The position numbers were made by a program, and so were the translations under genes. The notes beneath the pieces were generated by a model. It worked only from the letters and a program-made list of their open reading frames with translations, did no database searches and was not told the origin of the DNA. Positions 22,843-34,800 of a stretch of DNA of 64,000 nucleotides are shown piece by piece. The stretch is taken from positions 1,217,318 through 1,281,317 of the forward strand of contig CAIIXF020000012.1 of NCBI GenBank assembly GCA_903813345.2, written 5' to 3'. Origin of the DNA: Owenia fusiformis. Taxonomy: Eukaryota > Annelida > Polychaeta > Sabellida > Oweniidae. Numbering within the stretch: position 1 is the stretch's first letter; the number at the start of each line of letters is the position of its first letter.

Positions 22843-25800
22843 CCTTGCTATCCTCTGGTTGACCATCTCTCTGAACACTTGCTGCGTTGTCAATGGTTTC
22901 CTCTTAATTTTACTCTCTTCTTCTGACACAGATTTTCTGAAAATAAGATGGTGGGGGGTTAGTTTCAAGGTACCCTGTAATCCAAAAGCTAGTTCAAATA
23001 ATAACTACACTCTGACAATTTTACTTCAAATTACCAGGAAGTTTTCAAATATTTAACAAGGCATTTACCTGGAAATGTCACCACCAGACATTTGTTACCA
23101 ACACTGACCACCAAATGTCAACCGCCAAAACAGTCCACAAAAATTGGAGACTATAATAATATGTCACCACTTTTGGTGGTGAAATAACAAGTTTCATGGA
23201 ATGATGTCAAGGGCCAGGATGCATTACTATGGCAACAAAATGTTATACTTTAATTCAGGAAGAGCAGATGTCATCATTCCATGCATTTCAAGAATAACAT
23301 CTTTAAGTATAATTAATATATTCTTTCCTATTTGTACAACGAACATAAAGAACGTTAACTTTAAGAATTCAGATTAACAGATTTTGATCAATATTTAAAC
23401 TCTGGTGACAAACACATTTTATATTTGTTGCTATGGCAACTAAAATAATTGAAGTGGCATCTTAGATTTAAAGAATTACATAAAATACCATACACATGGT
23501 TTCCCTTTGGTATTAAAGAATCTCATTTTGACTTATATAATTCAATTAAAAGAAAGCCATTGCTAAATATTATTTATTTAAGTTGCTATACCATCTGCAT
23601 GAATAAACAAATATATAACCAACCAACCTGTTAGACCATAACTCCATGTTGTAGTTATCTGGGAGCAGTGGGTACTCATTAATGACATAGTCTATCTGTA
23701 GGCTATTCTTATCAGGCAGGTAGTCTGTTGTGATTGGCAGAGAGGCAGGAGATGTCAGCGATTTCCAGTCAACAGCTACAAGCATTTTATACATTATTTT
23801 TTGTTTATTAATGTTAATCTTTTTTTATTTATTGATTGTTAACCAAAGTATCTGATTTTATACTCCATAAACGTTTTTTTTCTTTAGTTCATGGACACCC
23901 TTAAAATGAGTTGCAATTCAATAAACGCACAAGCAGATTGTGCAACAATGTAACCAAATTGCCCATTTTTTAACATATTTTTATTCATCCTTTACATTTA
24001 CTACAAATTCATTGTCTAGGCATTCTAGGTAGTTAATTGCCCATCTTACTGCACCAATGTAACATTGCTTTAAACTCAACCAAATCAACACTCTTTCCTT
24101 TTCTCTCTCCCTCTCTCTCTCCTTTTACAGTAAATAACAATAATAACCTGTAAAATAATATGTGAAAAAACAACATTGCTTTAACAGCAATAAAAATGCT
24201 CACCAGTATACATCTCAGGAGTCCATTCCTGTTCTCCAGTTGGTCCCCATGCGAATGACTTCTCCATATCATCATGGGTCACCCTCTTAAAATACCCACT
24301 AGCACCAGATGATTTAGATGACTTGATACCTATACAAACGTAAATAAAAAAAAATGCATTTATCTGTTTGTTATGATGTCATTCTTAATGGTTTCTTGGA
24401 AGAAATAAAATGAAGTTAGTGCTTATTTTCACAGAGTTATTTCTGTACTGCCTGCACAGAATAACATCATAAACCAGGCCTGGTTCATTAAAATGGATTT
24501 ATTAGATCTATTGGTCAAATACCTTGATTAAAATGGTTGTTCGGCATTAGAATTTTGAAAAGGTGGCTGTACATATTTACACCTTAAATGAATTTGGTAA
24601 TTTCTGCACTTAAATCTTCAACTCTTATATTTGGTCAGTTATCTTGAATTTTAATCAAATATTAAAAAAACATTGCTCTCAACATTTTACACTCTGATCT
24701 TTGTTGTCGTTTTAAGACTTTCTCCTATCCTTTAAACCCTACTCTTACCCTTTAAGCCCTACCCCTACCCTAACCCTTTAAACCCCACCCCTACACTTTA
24801 AGTCATTCCCCTACCCTTTAAGCCCTACTGTTACCCTTTAAGCCCTACCCTTCCCCTTTAAGTCCCACCCCTACACTTTAAGTCATTCCCCTACCCTTTA
24901 AGCCCCATCCTTACTCTAAACCCTACACCTACCCTTACCCTTAAGCCCTACCCCTACCCTTTAAGTCCTACACCTATTCTTTAAGCCCTACCCTTCCCTT
25001 TAAGCCCTACCCCCTACCCTTTAAACCATACTTCTACCCTTCTATTACCTTGATCATAGGCTGCAGATACACTTGTTACGCTATTACCCATGCTTTGTGG
25101 AAGATTTAAGCCAAGGCTAGCGTTACTTTGAGAGGTGGGGAGCTTAACTACTGTGTCTTGGCTATCTGCAGAATCAGTTGAGAGAACGGTGGGAGACCTG
25201 CCTCTATGCCCTATAGGATAACTGCTGTAAATAAGCAACAGTCATGTCCTGGTGTAATTACAAATATATTTAGTGTTCGTAGGGATGTGGGTCTTCATAT
25301 ATAAGCAATAGTTAGTTCCTGGTGATGATATTTATTTAGTATAAAGTGCTTAAGGGGGTGGGGAGGGGGGCTCTGGAAATAATTAATTGTCATTTAATTC
25401 CTGGGTATGTTACACTTTCGGGGAGAGGTGGCTCTTCAAATAAGCAACAGTTTTTCCTGGTGATGATATAAGTATAAAGTGCTTTGGAGGGAGGGGAGGG
25501 GCTTTGCAAATGATCAACTGTCATTCATTTCTTGTTGTGTTAAAGGAGCTTTCAGGGAGAAATTGCTCTATAAATGAGCAATAGTTATCTCCTGGTGTAG
25601 TTATCAATATAAAGTTATTTTGTCTAGGAGAAGTGTTGGGGGAGGTACTACATGTAGTAATTGAAATATGGATCAGGTCACTGCAATGGCCGTAGTGTTT
25701 CAATATTATAAGCTGTGCCTTCACCTCAAGTAGGATGCATGTGCTCCCATCCTGCAAATAAGCTGGCAATGTCATTTATAATTTCTTTTAGTAAATATCA

Positions 25801-28800
25801 AGCAACACTGATTTCATGATAATTCCCAGAATGCTGGTCCTGCTGCAGAAGCAATATTTCTAACTTCTACATTTTTTTTCATTTTGTAAAGAACATCAGG
25901 TATCATGAAAGTAAAGGTAGGATATATGAGGGGTGGGTATTTTTTGAAAGTCCCATCTCATCTCAAAACGTGGACCACTTTTTCCAAAAGATCCATTCTC
26001 AGAGGTCTAAATAGGTGCATTTTTTGGATCCATCTTGTGGAAAAAGATCAGGCCAACACTGTGATACATGGTTGAGGCCTTTTATATTATGGTTCATACT
26101 CTTTCTGGAAATGTCTTAGAGAGAAATAGTGAGGGTTTGGCGATGAGGTTTGTATATGGTGAATATTTTGGTGTCGTACATGGGTAACTACTGGAAACTA
26201 ATGAATGGGCATCTACAGATCTAGTGTTTTTGCTCAATTAAATTAATTTTCCATTGTTGTTTATAGTACAGGGTGAGATCAGAGGGAAATCAAGGGGATT
26301 GGTAAAGGCCCCATTCCAAGCAGATCCAAAGTTGCTGCAAGAAATAATATTAAATGCGTACTCATTGACAGTTGTGTCATGTAACAATGGTGGTTTGAAG
26401 GCAGTTCCCCATCTTGAGAGCCAAATGGCTTATCTTGGCTATTTGCTGCATAGGGGGCAGCACTTGGGATATTTGACCCATAGATGGCAGCACTTTGACT
26501 ATTTGCTCCATAGGGGGCAGCACTTGAGATATTTGACCCATAGATGGCAGCACTTTGACTATTTGCTCCATAGGGGGCAGCACTAGGAGAACTACTGCTA
26601 CCGTACCACCCTCCAACAAAATGAAGGGGTGTTTTCGGAGCCTCTCTTTCAAAACTACCACCAGGTGTCTCTGGTAAAGATTGGATAAGAGTGGAGCTAA
26701 AAATAAAGACAAACATGGCTTCTATTAGGGCTAGTAAGGATTTTAAAACATTGAAAATTACAAGGCTGACTTGTCATTCCATGGCCCATTAACTGTTATG
26801 AAGAAGAGCAGAGAGGATTAATAAAACGTATATACATGTATAGAACTGACCCCTAAAACAAAATCATGCTTGGATATACAGATCCTCATCAATAAAAACA
26901 AAAATACGAGAACCAAACAAGATACAAAAATACATATGCTGGACATTGAAATGCCTTTTACCATGTAATCTATATAAAAATGCAAATGTTTTATGATGTG
27001 TACAATTTAATTTTATTTCATTTTTTTTAGTTTGAATGATACATTGCAGATTAATAGTTCACTAAAGATTATCAACTGATATGGAAACTTGGAAATCCAA
27101 GAAGAAAATGTACTTGATTAATTAAAACTAAATAATTTGCTAAAGAGCGTAATTTATAGGAATACCTGCTCTCTTCACTGTCACTCTGTATACGAGACCT
27201 CTGTAATTGCTGAAACAGAATAACAGAAGTAAATGTATATATCCAGTATAATAGTGATCTCCTAATAGCATGATTACAGCAACTGGGTACCAAACCCTTT
27301 TCATGCCGCCCTGTTGGAAATCTGTTTGAAAACATTGAGATATTTGGAAGCAGGTTAAAATTAGAATTAGCAGATTTGACCTTTAGTGGGAGTTTGAATA
27401 TGGAATTAATGATAGCTCCTTAATTATCAAGGCATAAAAGAGTGTTACTGGACTTTGTTCAACCTTGCTCAGATTGGGTAGGTTAGATCAAGGATCACCT
27501 CTAACTCAATGTATCTGATTATTGAAAAGGGTACATTTAGGAAAGAGTGGACTACTAATATGTAAGATCAGACATAAGATCCAAAATCAGACATAAGATC
27601 CAAAATCAGACATAAGATCCAAAATCAGACATAAGATCCAAAATCAGACATAAGATCCAAAATCAGACATATGATCCAAAATCAGACATATGATCCAAAA
27701 TCAGATATAAGATCCAAAATCAGACAGAAGATCCAAAATCAGACATAAGATCCAAAATCAGATATAAGATCCAAAATAATACATATGATCCAAAATCAGA
27801 TATAAGATCCAAAATCAGACAGAAGATCCAAAATCAGACAAAAGATCCAAAATCAGACAAAAGATCCAAAATCAGACATAAGATCAAAAATCAGACATAA
27901 GATCCAAAATTAGACATAAGATCCAAAATTAGACATAAGATCCAAAATCAGACAAAAGATCCCAAATTAGACAAAAGATCCAAAATCAGACATAAGATCA
28001 AAAATCAGACATAAGATCAAAAATCAGACATAAGATCCAAAAAGGATAATAAAGAAATTCAATGAACAAGACTTTACCCTGAATCTATACCCTAAGGGTT
28101 ACATAGGGTAGAACATAATCATTGAATAGCAAATTAAAGATCTCCAAACTTTAAATACCATTAACATATCTTTGCTGCTGGGTGATGAACTGTAGGAGTC
28201 TGAGGTACTCTCACTATGGTAGTGGTGTGATTGCATTGCACTGCCAGATGGTCCTGAAATAACAAAAATGACGATGTCATTTTGTGAAGTTCTGATGTGA
28301 CGTCAATTTGCCAAACCAAACAAGGTATATTATTAACTATTAAATGTTTATGAATAGAGTAGACATCTGAAGAGATACATTAACATGTGAAAATATGATT
28401 CCAATATAGTAAAATCAAAAAATAAAATAAACTCACCAATAGGAAAGACGTGTACCCAACGTCGTCTATTCGAGGTCAATTTGAATTTCATCGTTGCAGG
28501 CTGGAAAGGGTTAATGAGGGCACGTCGTTGGCGAGTGTCTTGACGTAAAGTACTTTTGCACTGATACCCCACAGGAGATCCCGCACTCCCAACCACTAGT
28601 CGCTCACTCTCATTGGTCAGATCATCGTCGCGATCTGTGGTGGAGGAGCTAGTGGAATTTCGACTGACAAAATTCTCTACAAATTAAATTAAATAAAGAT
28701 AGAAAAAATAACTTTTGAATGACACATCATTGTCCTTCATTTTTAAGTGACATCACAAAATTTCCAATTCACATTGGACAGTTTCTGATTTCCGCCTGAC

Positions 28801-31800
28801 ATCAAAAGTTCCATGACACCACACTTTTAGTTCTATCTAACAGATATAAGATATATCAAATTTATTACTCACAACTTATATTAAATAGTTCCTGATTTAT
28901 AGGTGACATCACAGTTCCCAATTCATAAAATAGATCACAGTTTCTAATTTATAAGTGACATCATACATATAGTTACAAATTCATAAGTGACATCACAATT
29001 CCTAAATCATAAGTGACATCACTGTTCCTCATTAATAAGTAACATCACAGTTCATAATTGAGAAGTGACATCACAGTTCCTAATTTATAAGCGACACCAA
29101 AGTTCGTAATTTATAGGTGACATCAAAGTTCATAATTGACAAGTGACATTACAGATTCTAATTCTTAACTAACATTACCTGGCACATGGGTCAATGATGT
29201 GGAGAAATATTCTGCAGAGGCCACAGATTTCATAGCAGGAATTCCTATAGCTTGGGTCGACCCAGGACTCTTCTCTCTTGTCTCTCTCGAGTGAAACGAA
29301 AATTCGTCAGAGATGTGACGTGTGCGTGGGATGTGATAGCGACGTGCCTCGCTGATTGAGTGAGGCAGGCGCTTGTTTACAGCTGGGGAACTGCGGATTT
29401 CCCTCCTGAAGCAAGATAGAAAATGATTAATTTATCAAAATTTAAAGTTGAAGACACAAGCATTTTTCCTAGAATTTTGACAACATGATTTACCAATAAT
29501 GCCTGCCCAGGTACACAACCAGCAGTACAAGACAAATCCAATAAAGCACTTTTTCAAAGAGCAATATAGTAGCCGAGACAACACAAGTCCCAAGTCTGTA
29601 TATTTACTCCCACTTCTTCACTTTTAAGAGTTAAGTCACCACATTTTGCATGCACATTCCTTGGAGAAATCCTAACATAGAATTTCATTGGTTTTGATTA
29701 TAATTTATTTGTTAAATATTGGGAAACATTTGATTTTGATTGGTCTATAATCAAAATTTTCCATTTTGTGCAACAAATGCAACATTTTGACGTTTTCAAT
29801 AAAACTCCAAGTTATAAATGACAGATACAATTTGGTGTCTCTAATCTTATTGACAATAACTATCACTAGTTATTTTTACAAGTCATTAGATCGTGCATTT
29901 GAAGTGTACCCCAATGAGAAATGCATTCATTGATTGTGACAAGAAGTGAATTGTCGAAAGAATGTTGGTGTCGCACCATTATTTTGCTGCATTTTGGTGC
30001 TTCTCTTTCCATTAAAGGTCGTTTTGGTACCACTGTGATGTCATAATATATAATTTGATGTCATAATATGGGCACCAAATTGAAGCACACATTACAAGCT
30101 TTAAGATGATACCAAATATGTCATCATTCATTTGATTAAAATGGTAACTGGAATAAGCTCAAAAGGTATGCCACTCCCCTACCCCATCTATTTTTCAGGT
30201 CATTGAAACATGCCAAAATCTCAAATAATGCGGACATCTTCATGGGTCGTTTTGGCCCCATTTTATTTAAAATATCATGTTTCTGCATACCATTTTTTTC
30301 TCGGAAATGTCTCAACTACCTAAAACAGTTACATTTGTGCTGAATAAGAAACCATTTGATCATTTTGGAGTTATTACACCAACAGTAGAGACTTTTATTA
30401 ATTTCATCAAAATGTTGCATTTGTTACAAAATGACAAATTTTGGTTATAGACCAATCAAATTTTAAATGTTTCCCTATTTCTAACAAATAAATTATAATC
30501 AAAACCAATGAAATTCTATGTTAGGATTTCTCCAAGGAATGCGCATGCAAAATGTGGTGACTTAACTCTTAAAAGTGAAGAAATGAGAGTAAATATACAG
30601 ACTTGGGACTTGTGTTGTCTCGGCTACTAAAGACAACCATCCAGACTAAATATCTAGAATTATCCTATGAAATATTTTCATTACAATGTATGTCTAGCCA
30701 CAAAGTATAATCTTGGATTTTAGAGAGCAATTGGTTGAGCTAACAATATATTTTGGAATGATTCATCAATGTTAAAATCTTTGATATTTTTGAAATTCTT
30801 AAAATGATATATTTACAATTCAAAAAAATACTCACGTTCCAAGCTTGACATTTGACTGCGTGTTTGGCTTGAAGAATATTTTGCTGTCATATTCATCATA
30901 GTCCATGAAGGGAAAGTTCTGGTCTTCATTGTTGAAGTACTGGGTGTTCTTGTTACTGAACAGTTCTATAATTCATGACAAGACAAATAATACTCTATTA
31001 ATATCAAAATAGGGAAAGTTCTGGTCTTCATTGTTGAAGTACTGGGTGTTCTTGTTACTGAACAGTGACAAGAAAAATAACATTCTATTAAAGCTATATA
31101 TTAATATAATAGTTCTACACCCTGCATCCTATATCCTCTATTAACACTGCTATATTGGTCTTAATTTGGATAGATGTACATGTACTGTAAATGGGATACT
31201 TATGAAAACAGAATGAAATCCTATGTTCTTATAAAACATGTGTGTAATACGATAGATAGGGGCATTCTCAGCCATGGGGCATTCCCATACACAGCCAATA
31301 TAATTCAGGATCGAAACGAAAAATTCGGTGCTGTCCCGGTACCGTTTTGGCACTGGACCAGTCATTCCATTTGGTGCCGAAACGGCACCGAAACGGCGTC
31401 GAAAATCAGATTGCATTTTGGGGGTGTACAAACCCTAGGCATCAGGTGAAAATCCAGTACATTGTTAGACTCTACAATATATATCACTGTATCTATAAAA
31501 AGATGTGTCTAATTTGAAGTTTCCATTATATAAAACTAAGAATTACTGAAGATTGTTCGAGAATGCCCCGTGTCTGAGAATGCCCTTTTTAATATTACTT
31601 TTTGATTTCTATGTTGAATGTTGAGTCTCTAAATTCATAAGATTTTCTAAAGTTGTTTCTACTTACTAATATCTCTCTCTGGTTCACTATGGTTGAGAGG
31701 GGTGGGCTGAAAGGTACACAAGCAATATATTAAAACACATTTTATATGAGGTCATTTCAAGAAAAGATCATTTAACACGATTTGTCATTTTCAATTATCC

Positions 31801-34800
31801 TCCATTGTACCAACATCAATTTTGCAATATTTCTAAATATTGATTGAAACTCAAACATTTGCAAAACTTTCATGAAAAGGGGCCAAGGGTAACAAACATA
31901 ATATATATTTTGTTAAATCATGGTTTGCTTTTTCATTTAAAAAATATAATTTCATGTATTGATATTCTCATATGTTTCCAGCTGAAATAATCAGTTTTTG
32001 AATCCAACTTAGTCCTTCTTAACTTTTTTTAGAGATAAAAATTCTAATTGATCTTGTTTGATCTGATCTTATCTAGGCTAAAAGCAAATAAGCAGAGGAA
32101 ACAAGAATAAAATAATAAATTATTTGAAATTGATTGAAATTGAAGGACAGCTTAATCACAATAATCACGTGATTAAAAAGTGATTATTTCCTCATTAAGC
32201 TGGCCTTAAAAGTTGAATAGATTACCAAATGAAGAATATTTTTCTGGTGTTTTTATGATTGTATGAAGAAAAGGGCAATACTGTTAAATCATGGTATACC
32301 ATAAAATGGGTTTATTAAAGAGGCAACAAAGGAGAGAAAGTTTAAGTGTTTGGAGCAATATAGGTCATCCAGATAACTTTAAAAATCAAAAATTTATCAT
32401 GAAATAAAGTAAATCTCTTGAATATTTTTTTCAAGAAAATGGACGCAGTAAGGAACTTTGTAAAGAAAACATTCAGAAATTGTAACAATTTGTTAAAAAG
32501 TTCCTCTGTTCTTTGTTGCGACTTTAATACAAAATAAAGTATTTTCCTGGTGTTTTTATGATAGTATGAAGACTGAGGCCCAACATTGTTAAATTAAGAT
32601 ACATGTTCACCATAAAATGGATTTATTAAATACGACCAGTGGATGTGCGGAAAAATATCAGAAAAACACCAGAAAATATAAACAACAATAAAAGAAACAT
32701 TAGAAGGTGGGATAAGATTAACATCATTATTGTCTCATTGTAACTATGGCAACAATAACAATAAACAATTTGTAAAATTTTGAATCTGTATCTAAAAAGC
32801 GCAAGAGGAATGCAAGCATGCAATGTGAGACCACGTCTATTGTCATGACAACATGACAACAATATGTAGAAAATCTTATGTGCTTTTTAAAATTATTAGT
32901 GTATTTTATTGTTTTCAGATTATTTAGTCTTTGTTTGGTGTTTTTAATATTGTATAGAAAGGTATAATGAAAAATTACATAAATTGTGCTTTACATATGA
33001 ATTACGAAAGTGTCAACATGTTAAATATGGTATATGAGTATATTGATTAGTTTCTAAAAAATAAAAAAATAGCCTTAAATAGATTTCTTCAGCAAATAAA
33101 ATAATTTTATCATATGAGTTCCCGAAATATGATAATAATTTATCATATTCTCAAATACACATATTCAAGTTTAGCAATATTAACCTGACCACTGGTCAGG
33201 ATTGCCAAGGGGGGATCAGTTTTAGAAAATTCAAGGAGGAGGTTTAAATTCAACAATGATGAACACCTCTGAGTAAAAGAGGAAATATCTAGATACTCAT
33301 GCCTGGACCTGGCTATTGACCATTGTTATTTAATCAAGAAAAAATTAGAAAATATAAGCATTATCTTATTTATGGTGTTTAATTTGCAAGAGTGTGTTTT
33401 AAAAAACGGTTAATTAAAGAAATATTTTTTCAAACAATCATTTTTCTCAAAAGGGACAATGGAACATAAAATACCAAACAGTAACTGGTAGATTACATTT
33501 TAAACAATCTGATTTTAAGCAATGTGAAAATTGTCATATTAAAGTACTTGTACAACTACTATCCTGCCTTAAATACTTGTACACTACAATACTGCAGTAC
33601 AAAAGCAGGCATATTGATGATGTTTATCATTAAAACATCAAATAAATTAAATTGAATTATACTTTGAATCCTATACTTATCTCTTAATGGTCATATATAG
33701 TCTCCCTATGCAATAAAATTGAAAAAATAGAAATAAAAACATAAAATTTAAAAAAAAGTAAAAAATCTACCTCATTTTCCCAACCAAATTTATCGATTAG
33801 TGTATATAGTGTCTTCTGTCAAGAATTTTGAATTGCCACCACCTTGTAAATTATTGCAATTTGTTACAGAAATGTAACAATTGTTATGGATGCCAACTGC
33901 TGAACACTAATTTTGCAATACAATAACAAAAAAAAACAGCAACTTCTACAGTAGGTGGTGACATAATAACCTGTTAAAATATACCCTCTTAACGTGTGCC
34001 CTCTGGATAAACCCCATATCCAAAACCAACCAGTAAATAAGCTTTTTATTTAACCTGTACCTGCGCAAGAGTGAGTGAAATGTATGTGGGTGAACAAAAA
34101 ACATATCATTCATGACCAATACCAATGGGAGATATTAATAAACAAAATGGACTATTAATGAACTGTATACCTGGTTTACCATTAACGTATCTCCAACAGA
34201 CATTACCCCACATTACATGCATGCAACATCAAGCAAAAATAAAATGCTATATCTGAGATCATCAGTGAAATTTACAGTCAATCTCTTTTTTTCATTTTTT
34301 TCAAGGGTTTGTGTCTTTTCCAGAAAAAGAATAGCCCACTAGGCTTTAGATTGGGGGTGCCGTATGGCCCATTCACTAATGAACCTTCCCTAATTAACAG
34401 AGTTGGAAATTCAATAAGATTGACTGTAATATGCATTATCCCAAACCCAACCATCTTCCCATGATGCACCACTGATGTCTCAGCCAATAGCGTGCTTGCT
34501 TCTATGAAAGAGGTGCCAATAAAGAGAGGTGACATGCTGGTCACATGATGTTAACCATTATACAACCTTCCCTGTCCTCGGTTTAGGTACTTTGGTTCTT
34601 GGCACAAACTTGGAGTTCAACTGAAGCTGGAGCTGGCTCCGTGATTGGTAGAAACTGAAAAGAAAGACATCTGATTGGTCACTTCACCAAAAGGAACAAC
34701 ATCTGATTGGTCAATATTGGATTTGGTTTGATAACAAAACAAATTTATTGAAAAACCAGATGAATAATCCATTATAATATACATTAAATGGTAACCAAAA

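Larger units (their letters stand above)
22843..31706 (-). other. DEPDC5: DEPDC5 coding exons 14-24 (coordinate table)
   Basis: Exons in transcript order: 14 31667-31706; 15 30836-30965; 16 29179-29405; 17 28437-28676; 18 28159-28253; 19 27166-27209; 20 about 26362-26696; 21 25049-25224; 22 24204-24329; 23 23628-23775; 24 22843-22936. Exons 14-16 and 18-22 encode low-conservation Ser/Thr-rich linker; 17, 23 and 24 carry recognisable DEPDC5 blocks (exon 24: [16 protein letters not shown]). The best donor for exon 20 (ATGA/GTACGC) leaves phase 1, while exon 21 begins in phase 2, so a small unseen exon or another donor is needed between them. Exon 24 ends in phase 0 at a strong donor (AGG/GTAAGTG), so more exons are expected. 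Confidence 0.8.

Noticed and set aside
24709-25040. Interstitial telomere
   Set aside because: The GGGTAG words are interrupted by regular TTTAAG spacers, and no run of TTAGGG occurs, so it is better described as a minisatellite.
26254-26586. Plus-strand repeat protein ([16 protein letters not shown] repeats) at the exon 20 region
   Set aside because: It is the reverse-strand shadow of the 60-bp coding repeat in DEPDC5 exon 20; splice-phase evidence supports the minus strand.
27562-28040. CRISPR-like array
   Set aside because: The 19-bp units are directly abutting with no unique spacers, and the genome is eukaryotic; it is a minisatellite.
31270-31449. Pair of opposite frames over a GC-rich patch with CGGTACCG and CCGAAACGG words
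   Set aside because: The patch lies in DEPDC5 intron 14, shows no domain in either frame, and looks like a decayed palindromic repeat.
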